From JACQAI01 sp035507915 (GTDB lineage: Bacteria; Pseudomonadota; Alphaproteobacteria; Elsterales; Elsteraceae): a stretch of 12,370 bases of DNA. Position 1 is the first letter of the stretch; each line of letters starts with the position of its first letter. This document shows, in pieces, positions 1 through 6,665 of this stretch. The notes beneath the pieces were generated by a model. The model saw only the letters and a program-made list of their open reading frames with translations, did not search any database and was not told the origin of the DNA. The translations under genes were made by a program, and so were the position numbers. The stretch spans positions 1-12,370 of the forward strand of contig DATJNS010000354.1 in the NCBI GenBank assembly GCA_035507915.1, in the 5' to 3' direction.

Positions 1-1473
1 GACTTCTTCATGAACACGCGCGTCGGGCTGCGCCCGCTGCGCCAGAACATCTCCTATTACGCGGTCGACGTGGATCAGCTGCCCGCCCAGCGTCCGGACC
101 TCGCCCGACTGCTGATGGACGAGGTTGCCGAGTTGCTCACCGTGGGCGAGCTCAGGCCGCTGCCGGTGCGCGTCTTCCCGTTCTCGGAAGCCGTCCAGGC
201 ATTCCGCCTGATGCAGTCGTCCGGCCACATCGGCAAGATCGTGCTGGAGCCGGACCACGACTCGCTCGCCCGCACGACCTTGCCGGCGCGCTTCGCCGCG
301 TCCGCCGACGGCACCTACGTCGTGACCGGCGGCCTCGCGGGCTTCGGTTTGGAGAGCGCGCGCTGGCTGGTCGGCCACGGCGCCCGGCATCTCGCATTGA
401 TCGGCCGGCGCGGCGCGGATACCCCGGGCGCGGACGCGGCGGTCGCGGACCTCGAGCGGCGCGGCTGCGCGGTCAAGATTTGCGCCTGCGACGTCGCCGA
501 CGCTTCGGCGCTGCGCCGGACATTGGCCGAGATCCGGGCCGAGATGCCGCCGATCCGCGGGATCGTCCACGCCGCGATGGTGGTCGACGACGCGCTGGTC
601 AGCGATCTCGACGCCGAGCGTTTCGCGCGCGTGCTCGCTCCCAAGCTGGGCGGCGCCGAGAACCTCGACATGCTGACGCGCAGCGATCCGGTCGAGCTGT
701 TCGTCATGTTCTCGTCCGCCACCACCCTGCTCGGCGCGCCCGGTCAGGCGAGCTACGTCGCGGCCAACACCGGGCTCGAGGCGCTGGCCCGCCGGCGTCA
801 CGCCGAAGGTCTGCCGGCCGCTGCGATCGCCTGGGGCCCGATCGCCGATGCCGGCTACCTCGCGCGCAGCAAGACGGTCGGCGACGCCCTCGCCCGACGC
901 CTGGGCGCGGTGCCCTTGAGCGCCGCAGCGTCGCTCGACAGCCTGCCTGCGTTGCTTGCGTCCGGCCAGCCCATGATCGCGTTCGCCGAGGTCAACTGGA
1001 GCGCGGCGCGCCGCCATCTGCCGACGCTCGCCACGCCGATGTTCGCCAGCCTGGTGACCGGCGGCCAGAGCGACGGCGCCAATGTCGAGCTTCGCGACCG
1101 GCTGGCCAGCTGCACGCTCGAGGAAGGCCAGCAGCTGCTGGTCGGCATGCTGCGCCAGGAGCTCGGGCGCATCCTGCGCCTGGCGCCCGAGAGCATCGAT
1201 CCGCACCGGTCCCTGTCCGAGCTCGGCATGGATTCGCTGATGGGCGTCGAGCTCAGGCTGGCAATCGAGGGCTCGCTCAAGGTCGACCTGCCGCTGCTGT
1301 CGCTTGCCGAGATGACGCTGTCGAAGGTCGCGATGCGGCTCGCCGGCAGCCTGGTCGGCGAGACCGGCGGCGCCAAGCCGGCGGCCGAGGCCGCCGAGGA
1401 GGACGCCGCCTCCAACCAGGTGCTCGAGGCACTCGCCGCGCGCGACCGCGCGGGTGATCGGATGATCGCATGA
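1..1473 (+). CDS. Type I polyketide synthase, C-terminal end (ER end-KR-ACP), 5' partial
   Basis: The reading frame is open from base 1, so this is the last 490 residues of a larger multidomain synthase. Residues 1-83 are the end of an enoylreductase domain (terminal SGHIGKIVL). Residues about 104-285 are a ketoreductase with the NADPH motif TGGLAGFG (109-116), Lys215, catalytic Ser239 and Tyr252, and Asn256 in YVAAN. VDD at 195-197 sits where B-type ketoreductases have LDD, predicting a D-configured hydroxyl intermediate. Residues about 376-450 are an acyl carrier protein with GMDSL; Ser412 (bases 1234-1236) should carry phosphopantetheine. A roughly 40-residue Ala/Glu-rich tail follows and there is no thioesterase. 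An ER plus KR implies a largely saturated, fatty-acid-like chain, provided a DH lies upstream. The ATG at base 10 is internal to the ER, not a start. The next gene overlaps by 4 bp (ATGA), suggesting translational coupling and hand-over of the ACP-bound chain to it. Confidence 0.95.
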   Translation, partial: DFFMNTRVGLRPLRQNISYYAVDVDQLPAQRPDLARLLMDEVAELLTVGELRPLPVRVFPFSEAVQAFRLMQSSGHIGKIVLEPDHDSLARTTLPARFAASADGTYVVTGGLAGFGLESARWLVGHGARHLALIGRRGADTPGADAAVADLERRGCAVKICACDVADASALRRTLAEIRAEMPPIRGIVHAAMVVDDALVSDLDAERFARVLAPKLGGAENLDMLTRSDPVELFVMFSSATTLLGAPGQASYVAANTGLEALARRRHAEGLPAAAIAWGPIADAGYLARSKTVGDALARRLGAVPLSAAASLDSLPALLASGQPMIAFAEVNWSAARRHLPTLATPMFASLVTGGQSDGANVELRDRLASCTLEEGQQLLVGMLRQELGRILRLAPESIDPHRSLSELGMDSLMGVELRLAIEGSLKVDLPLLSLAEMTLSKVAMRLAGSLVGETGGAKPAAEAAEEDAASNQVLEALAARDRAGDRMIA

Positions 1474-2855
1474 CCGGCGAGGGCGGGATCTTCGGGCTGA
1501 CCGCGCAGGCCAAAGCGCGTCTCCTCGAAAAGCTCGCCACGCACCGCATCTCGCGCGGGGCTGCAGCCGAGGCGCGCAAGGCCGGCGCGGCCGAGCTCCA
1601 AGACGATTTCGAGAGCCTCCAGGGCTACCGCGAGATGCGGATGATCCGCGCCGCCGGCGAGGCGCTCGGCATCGGCAATCCCTACTTCCGCGTGCACGAC
1701 GCGATCGCCGGGGCCGAGACGTCGATCGGCAACAAGACCTACCTGAACTTCTCCTCGTACAATTATGTCGGCCTCAACGGCGATCCGCGGGTGTCGGCGG
1801 CCGCCAAGGCGGCGATCGACCGCTACGGCACGTCGGTGTCGGCGAGCCGCCTCGTGTCGGGCGAGCGCGGCATCCATCGCGAGCTCGAGCAGGCGCTCGC
1901 AGAGGTCTACAGCGCCGAGGATTGCATCGCCTTCGTCAGCGGGCACGCGACCAACGTCACCGTGATCGGCAATCTGTGCGGCCCGCAGGACGTCGTGCTG
2001 CACGACACGCTGATCCACAACAGCGTGCTGCAAGGTGCGCTGCTCTCGGGGGCGACGCGCGTGGCGTTCCCGCACAACGATCCGAAGGCCGCCGAGCGGC
2101 TGCTCGCCGGTATCCGGTCGCGCCATCGCCGCGCCATGGTCGTCATCGAGGGCCACTACAGCATGGACGGCGACGCCCCCGACCTGGCGGCCTTCGTCGC
2201 GCTGGCACGCCGCCATCGCGCCTGGCTGCTGGTCGATGAGGCGCACGCGATCGGCGTGCTGGGGCAGCACGGCCTGGGCATCGCCGAGCGTTGCGGCGTC
2301 GATCCGCGCGAAGTCGATCTGTGGATGGGAACCCTGAGCAAGTCGCTCGCATCGTGCGGCGGCTACATCGCCGGCCGGCGCTCGCTGGTCGAGTATCTGA
2401 AGTTCTCGGCGCCCGGCTTCGTCTATTCGGTCGGCATGACGCCAGCCAACGCCGCGGCCGCGCTGGAGGCGCTGCGCATTCTGCGCCAGGAGCCCGAGCG
2501 CGTCGCCAAGCTGAACGCCAACGCGACCTTGTTCCGCGACCGCGCCAAAGCCGCCGGCCTCGACACCGGGCCGTCGGTCGGCGCCTCGATCGTGCCGATC
2601 ATCACCGGCGGGTCGATCCGCGCCGGCCGCCTGTCCGAGGCGCTGTTCCGCCGCGGCATGAACGTCCAGCCGATCCTTTATCCGGCGGTGCCCGAGCCGC
2701 TGTCACGGCTGCGCTTCTTCCTGTCGTCGCTGCACAGCGAGGAGCAGATCCTGAGCGCGGTCGAGATCCTGGCCGACGAGAATGCCCGGGTCGGCACCGA
2801 GGAGTCGGGTCTGATGACGCTGTCGAAGCTGCTGGGCGTCGGCGCGAAAGGCTGA
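1470..2855 (+). CDS. Alpha-oxoamine synthase (AONS/KBL/SPT-like, PLP-dependent)
   Basis: This 461-residue fold-type I PLP enzyme belongs to the 8-amino-7-oxononanoate synthase / 2-amino-3-ketobutyrate ligase / serine palmitoyltransferase family. These enzymes condense an acyl thioester with an amino acid, with decarboxylation, giving an alpha-amino ketone. Visible residues are His183 (LIHNS, which stacks on PLP in the family), Asp256 and His259 in VDEAHA, and the PLP lysine Lys291 in TLSKSLASCGG. The core begins near residue 69 (NPYFRVHDAI). The 68 residues before it are an extension absent from the roughly 385-residue E. coli BioF and may bind the ACP. The start overlaps the synthase stop by ATGA, so it is probably translated by coupling. 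With no thioesterase in the synthase, the likely role is chain release as an amino ketone, as for Fum8 in fumonisin or SxtA in saxitoxin biosynthesis. The amino acid used cannot be read from the sequence. Biotin synthesis is unlikely because no other bio gene is nearby. Confidence 0.92.
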   Translation: MTGEGGIFGLTAQAKARLLEKLATHRISRGAAAEARKAGAAELQDDFESLQGYREMRMIRAAGEALGIGNPYFRVHDAIAGAETSIGNKTYLNFSSYNYVGLNGDPRVSAAAKAAIDRYGTSVSASRLVSGERGIHRELEQALAEVYSAEDCIAFVSGHATNVTVIGNLCGPQDVVLHDTLIHNSVLQGALLSGATRVAFPHNDPKAAERLLAGIRSRHRRAMVVIEGHYSMDGDAPDLAAFVALARRHRAWLLVDEAHAIGVLGQHGLGIAERCGVDPREVDLWMGTLSKSLASCGGYIAGRRSLVEYLKFSAPGFVYSVGMTPANAAAALEALRILRQEPERVAKLNANATLFRDRAKAAGLDTGPSVGASIVPIITGGSIRAGRLSEALFRRGMNVQPILYPAVPEPLSRLRFFLSSLHSEEQILSAVEILADENARVGTEESGLMTLSKLLGVGAKG

Positions 2856-2859
2856 GCGG

Positions 2860-4095
2860 CTAGACGCGCGCCGAACGCGCGACGATCTCGTCGATCATGG
2901 CATCGACCGCGGCGAAATGATCCGACCAGGTCGGCCGGCGCCATGCCGCGAGCCGCGCGCACTGCGCGGCGCGGCGCGGCGAGCCTGGCTGCACGTAGTC
3001 GACGATCGCGCGGCACCACGCGGGGCCGTCGAGCGGATCAAGAAACTCCGCGGTGCCGCCCGCGACCTCGCGAAACGCCGCGATGTCGCTGCACAGCACC
3101 GGCACCCCGAGCGCCAGCGCCTCGACCACGGGCAACCCGTAGCCTTCGCCGAAAGACGGGACGAGCGCGGCCACCGCGCCGGTCAACAGCCGTGCCATCG
3201 CGGCGTCGCTCAGGTCGTTCTTCTCGTCGACCAGACCCCTGACGGCGGGGCTGCGCTCGATCATGTCGATCACCTGCTCGTTCTCCCAGCCGCGCTGACC
3301 GACCAGCACGAGACGCGGCGCCGCGGGCCCGAGCTCGATGGCGAGCCGCCGCCAGACATTGAGCACCAGCAAGTGGTTCTTGCGCGGCTCGATGGTGCCG
3401 ACGCACACGAAATAGGGCACGTCGGGAGCGGCAATGTCGGACGCGCGCATCGAGGCGTCGACCCCCAGCGGCGCCACCAACACCGGCGGACTGCGCCCGA
3501 CGCGCGCGCAGAAGCTCTGCAGCGCGTCGCGCGTCACGCCGGAGTTGGCGATCACGAGATCGGCGAGCTCGGCCACCGTGGTCATGCGCTGCACATGACG
3601 CGCGGCGTGCCCCGGGCGGACGTATTCGGGAAACTCGAGCGGCAGCAGATCGTGCACCATGCAGACGAACAGCGCGTCGGCGCGCCGCTTGAGCGCGGCG
3701 ATCAGCGCCGCCCGCTCGAGCCGCTGATGCGAGAGATGCAGATAGACCGCGCGGCTGCCGGCGCGGCGCACGCCGGCGCCGAGCCCGAGGCCGCCGCGCC
3801 ACAGGCGCTCGATCCTCAAACGACGCGCCAGCGCCGCCGCGCGCGCGACCGCCGCGGTGTCGGGCGGGTCGCTGCGCCACGCGCGCGCCAAGGTCTCGAT
3901 CAGCTCGACCGCCCACGGCTTGCCCAGCAGGCCGAAGCGACCCCAGGTCAGCATGCCGACGAACGCCAGCCCCTGCGGGTCGGTCGCCAGCGCGTGCTCG
4001 GCATAGGCCATCTCGACGCGGTCGATGCCGGTCGGCACCGACCGTTCGGCCCGCGACAGCAGCCGCGACAGATCGAAGAGGACGTGATGGCTCAT
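2860..4095 (-). CDS. GT4-type glycosyltransferase (GT-B fold)
   Basis: This 411-residue protein probably transfers a sugar from a nucleotide-sugar donor to a lipid or polyketide acceptor on the cytoplasmic side. The C-terminal half carries the GT-B/GT4 signatures: VGTIEPRKNH (232-241, with Arg238 and Lys239 for donor phosphates), VLVGQRGW (263-270), and the E-x7-E motif EGYGLPVVE (Glu317, Glu325) in a PSFGEGYG context. The N-terminal half has MVHDLLPLEFPEY (146-158), typical of mannosyl/rhamnosyl GT4 enzymes. I see no membrane segment. The frame is open for 304 codons upstream, but that part is antisense-frame shadow of the acyltransferase. ATG at 4095, just after the acyltransferase stop, is the best start; its nearest SD-like element (GGAG) lies about 12 nt upstream, so initiation may depend on coupling. 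It is last in a P450-acyltransferase-GT operon. Sugar and acceptor are unknown. Confidence 0.9.
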   Translation of the reverse strand: MSHHVLFDLSRLLSRAERSVPTGIDRVEMAYAEHALATDPQGLAFVGMLTWGRFGLLGKPWAVELIETLARAWRSDPPDTAAVARAAALARRLRIERLWRGGLGLGAGVRRAGSRAVYLHLSHQRLERAALIAALKRRADALFVCMVHDLLPLEFPEYVRPGHAARHVQRMTTVAELADLVIANSGVTRDALQSFCARVGRSPPVLVAPLGVDASMRASDIAAPDVPYFVCVGTIEPRKNHLLVLNVWRRLAIELGPAAPRLVLVGQRGWENEQVIDMIERSPAVRGLVDEKNDLSDAAMARLLTGAVAALVPSFGEGYGLPVVEALALGVPVLCSDIAAFREVAGGTAEFLDPLDGPAWCRAIVDYVQPGSPRRAAQCARLAAWRRPTWSDHFAAVDAMIDEIVARSARV

Positions 4096-4127
4096 CAGGC
4101 AGCCGGTCTCCGGATCCCCGCCATCGG

Positions 4128-5060
4128 CTAGCCGTCGAATCGAAAGTCGTGCAACATAAACCATTGATCGAGGTGCGCCAGCACGATGGGCGCGATCACC
4201 GCGTCCAATGCCTCGACGTCGGCCCGCAAGGCCGCGGCGCCGGCGCCTCCGCCGATCGTGTCGACCGGCGCGTCGAACACCACGTGGAAGCGGCATGCGC
4301 CGCGGCGCTCGACATGCGCGGGAATCACGACCGCCGCGCTGGCACGCGCCAGGCGTGCCACGTTGGCGAGGTTGCCGCGCAGGCGCGGCGGCCGGCCGAA
4401 CGCGGGCGCATTGATGCGGCCGCCGACCAGCTCGTCGACGAACATCAACAGGGTCGCGCGCTCCTCGACCAGCGCGGCATGGGCGCGCCGCGTGCTGGCG
4501 AAGCTGGGCGGCAGCAGCGTGGCGCCGCAGCGCCGGCGCACCTTGACGGCGATGCGGTGCTGGAAGCGGTTGCGCGGCGGCTGATAGATGAAATAGAGCG
4601 GCTGCACGAGCCGCGTCAGCGTCGGCGCGATGACTTCCCAGTTGGCGAGATGGAGGCCCATGACGAGCACCGGTCGGCCGGCCGCCCGCGCCGCGACGAT
4701 GTGCTGCTCGCCCGCGACCGTGACGCGCCCCGTCGACCAGAGCCGGTCGAGCACGGAAAACTCCGTCATCACGCGGCCGATCTGGCACCACATGCGGTCC
4801 ATCGCGGCGGCGATCCGATCCGGCGCGAGCTCGGGCTTGAGCCGTGCCACATTGGCGCGCGCGCGCCGATCCCACCGGCGGAAGCGGTAGCGCCCGGCCA
4901 GCGTGCCGAGCGCGCAGCCGACCGCCGAGCATAGCGCGACCGGCCCGAGCCGCAGGCCGTAATGCAGCGCATAGTCGATCGCGCCGAAGAACGGATCGCG
5001 CAGCCAATGACGACGCCAGGCGCGGCGCCGGGCCGGATCGCGAAACCAGGCAGGCGGCAT
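4128..5060 (-). CDS. LpxL/HtrB-like acyltransferase
   Basis: This 310-residue protein has the length and layout of bacterial lipid A late acyltransferases (LpxL/HtrB, lysophospholipid acyltransferase superfamily), which move an acyl chain from acyl-ACP onto a lipid at the inner membrane. The catalytic H-x4-E motif is HLANWE (His137, Glu142) in GLHLANWEVIAP. The family's second block reads LMFVDEL (Asp209, Glu210) rather than the common D-Q. The C-terminus ends QWFMLHDFRF, like the usual QW...H...R ending. A hydrophobic stretch at about 38-56 may be the membrane anchor, preceded by a basic N-terminus. The start lies 13 bp after the P450 stop, and the glycosyltransferase start follows 32 bp downstream, so the three genes read as one transcript. 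Its position in a polyketide/oxoamine cluster suggests acylation of that product (amine, hydroxyl or sugar) rather than housekeeping lipid A synthesis; that is inference. Confidence 0.88.
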   Translation of the reverse strand: MPPAWFRDPARRRAWRRHWLRDPFFGAIDYALHYGLRLGPVALCSAVGCALGTLAGRYRFRRWDRRARANVARLKPELAPDRIAAAMDRMWCQIGRVMTEFSVLDRLWSTGRVTVAGEQHIVAARAAGRPVLVMGLHLANWEVIAPTLTRLVQPLYFIYQPPRNRFQHRIAVKVRRRCGATLLPPSFASTRRAHAALVEERATLLMFVDELVGGRINAPAFGRPPRLRGNLANVARLARASAAVVIPAHVERRGACRFHVVFDAPVDTIGGGAGAAALRADVEALDAVIAPIVLAHLDQWFMLHDFRFDG

Positions 5061-5073
5061 GGGCGCGGGTCCG

Positions 5074-6468
5074 CTACTGCGCGGCGGCGCCGAGCACGGC
5101 TCCGTACGAATGCACTGTCATGGGCAGGCGCTTGCCCGGGCGCAGGGTGAGGCGGCACACCGGCTGGACCGCAGCGCCCGGCTGAAGGCGCAACCGGAAA
5201 CGCTGTGCCAACGTCGCAAGACACAGGACCGCCTCGGTCAACCCGAACGCCGCGCCGGCGCAAATTCGCGGACCGGTGCTGAACGGCACGTACGCACCCT
5301 TCGGACGCGCCGCCGCATTGCCTGGCAGGAAGCGCTCCGGCATGAAGTGATCGGGCTTGTCCCAGATCCGCTTGTGCCGATGGAGCAGCCACGGCACGAC
5401 CAGCAGCAGCGAGCCGGCCTTGATCTTGCGGCCGCGGATGACCTCGTCGCTGAGCGCCTGGCGCGACAGGATCGGCACCGGCGGATAGAGGCGCAGCGTC
5501 TCTTCGAACACGGCACGGGTGTAGACCAGCCGGGGCACGTCGTCGAGCGTCGGCAGCCGGCCGCCCAGAACCACGGCGAGCTCGTCGTGCAGCCGCGCCT
5601 CGACGTCGGGCGCCTGAGACAGCAGATACCAGGTCCACGCCAGCGAGTTCGCCGTCGTCTCGTGCCCGGCCATGAAGATCACCGCGGCCTCGCTGCGCAG
5701 CGCCTCGGGGTCGAGCGCCTCGCCGGTCTCGGGATCGCGGGCGTCGAGCAGCAGCCCGATCACCGACGCCTCGCTGTCGCGCGGCCGCGCCCGGTAGCTC
5801 TCGATGATCTCGTCGAGAATGCGGTGGATGCGGCGCGCCGAGCGCCGGATCGACAGACCATAGAGCCGCGGCAGCCAGTCCGGCAGGCCGATCAGCGACA
5901 GGAAATCCATCTGGCCGATCTTGCGCTGATACGCGCTGAACGAGCGGACGACGGCCTTCGCGTGATCGCCGCCGAGGCGCCGTCCAAAGATCGTCCGGCA
6001 GATGATCTCGGCGGTCAGCTCGGCCATCTCGCTCAGCGCGTCGATCGGCGCACCGGCGGGCAGCCGCGCCCAGCGCTCGGCCGCCTCGGCAGCCACCTCG
6101 ACCATGATCGGCGCGAACAGCGGCAGGCGCGACACATGGACGATCGGCGCGACGACGCGGCGGCGCGCGCGCCACGTCTCGCCGTCGCTGATGAACAGCC
6201 CGTCGCCGAGCAGCGGCTTGAGCGCATGGCGCATCTGCGGGCTCTTGCGCTCGAACTGGGCGTTGTGGCTGACGAAGGCGTAGTTGACCGTATCGGGGCT
6301 GTTGCAGATGAAGACCCGGCGCGACAGCAGGCGCGTCGAGAAGAACTCGTAGTCGAAGGCGATCTTCGGCCAGACCGCGACGAAGTTGCGGGTCAGCGCG
6401 CGCAGCAGCGCGAGGGCCGACAGCGGCCTCGATGGCCGGGTCGGATAAGGCGGAACGAAGTCGGACAT
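5074..6468 (-). CDS. Cytochrome P450
   Basis: This complete 464-residue P450 has all class-defining motifs: helix I AGHETT (267-272), the ExxR pair Glu323/Arg326 in FEETLRL, PERF (377-380), and the heme loop FSTGPRICAG (396-405) with Cys403 as the axial ligand. There is no N-terminal membrane anchor, so it is probably soluble and needs a ferredoxin or reductase encoded elsewhere. Sequence style (FSTGPRICAG, the APIVHVSRL region near 107-115) recalls bacterial P450s that hydroxylate long alkyl chains, but substrate cannot be assigned from motifs. It is the first gene of a three-gene minus-strand operon and has no strong Shine-Dalgarno sequence before the ATG. A plausible task is hydroxylation of the chain made by the convergent polyketide synthase, matching the hydroxylated chains of sphingoid and fumonisin-type products. 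Confidence 0.95.
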   Translation of the reverse strand: MSDFVPPYPTRPSRPLSALALLRALTRNFVAVWPKIAFDYEFFSTRLLSRRVFICNSPDTVNYAFVSHNAQFERKSPQMRHALKPLLGDGLFISDGETWRARRRVVAPIVHVSRLPLFAPIMVEVAAEAAERWARLPAGAPIDALSEMAELTAEIICRTIFGRRLGGDHAKAVVRSFSAYQRKIGQMDFLSLIGLPDWLPRLYGLSIRRSARRIHRILDEIIESYRARPRDSEASVIGLLLDARDPETGEALDPEALRSEAAVIFMAGHETTANSLAWTWYLLSQAPDVEARLHDELAVVLGGRLPTLDDVPRLVYTRAVFEETLRLYPPVPILSRQALSDEVIRGRKIKAGSLLLVVPWLLHRHKRIWDKPDHFMPERFLPGNAAARPKGAYVPFSTGPRICAGAAFGLTEAVLCLATLAQRFRLRLQPGAAVQPVCRLTLRPGKRLPMTVHSYGAVLGAAAQ

Positions 6469-6553
6469 CTGACCGGCGCGCGCGAGCCTTGCCGCTGTTT
6501 ACCGCTGGCTCGGAGCACCCCCCAATTGCGCTGCCCCGTCCCTGGCCGGAGCG

Positions 6554-6581
6554 ACCTTAGTGGGCGCCGCGCATTAATCAA
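6554..6581 (-). promoter_or_regulatory. Weak promoter candidate for P450-acyltransferase-GT operon
   Basis: On the minus strand TTGATT (6576-6581) and TAAGGT (6554-6559) are separated by 16 bp, matching 4/6 and 3/6 of the sigma-70 consensus. This is the best pair I find between the two units and would give a leader of roughly 80 nt before the P450 start. Matches this weak occur by chance. Confidence 0.3.
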
Positions 6582-6635
6582 GGACGAAGGCACGCCGCTC
6601 CGTCCAGCGAAGACATCGAACGTGGCCGCGAGGGA

Positions 6636-6653
6636 GCCCGTCCTGCGACGGGC
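6636..6653 (-). terminator. Hairpin after FecR-like gene, possible terminator
   Basis: A perfect 7-bp GC-rich stem (GCCCGTC / GACGGGC) with a 4-nt loop lies 13 bp past the stop of the minus-strand FecR-like gene. Two further pairs form outside one mismatch (GG 6633-6634 with CC 6655-6656). On the transcribed strand it is not followed by a T-run, so it is not a classical intrinsic terminator. It may instead block 3' exonucleases or mark the end of a Rho-dependent transcript. Confidence 0.4.
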
Positions 6654-6665
6654 CCCGCCGGGCGA

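Larger units (their letters stand above)
6469..6665. other. Intergenic region between P450 operon and FecR-like gene
   Basis: These 197 bp lie between the stop of the exported FecR-like protein and the start of the P450, both on the minus strand. They hold a hairpin just after the upstream stop (6636-6653) and a weak promoter-like pair (6554-6581). I see no convincing small gene: a 66-codon minus frame covering part of it has no clear ribosome site and runs into the P450 gene. The region separates two functionally different transcription units. Confidence 0.6.

Noticed and set aside
855..2270. 471-codon minus-strand frame opposite the synthase and oxoamine synthase
   Set aside because: Spans the junction of two conserved plus-strand genes; its content is explained by codon bias.
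1470..2855. Biotin biosynthesis bioF
   Set aside because: The core family fits, but the long extension, the ATGA overlap with a polyketide synthase and the absence of other bio genes point to chain release instead.
4096..5007. 304-residue N-terminal extension of the glycosyltransferase
   Set aside because: It overlaps the acyltransferase gene in another frame and is Arg/Ala-rich without structure; the true start is ATG 4095.
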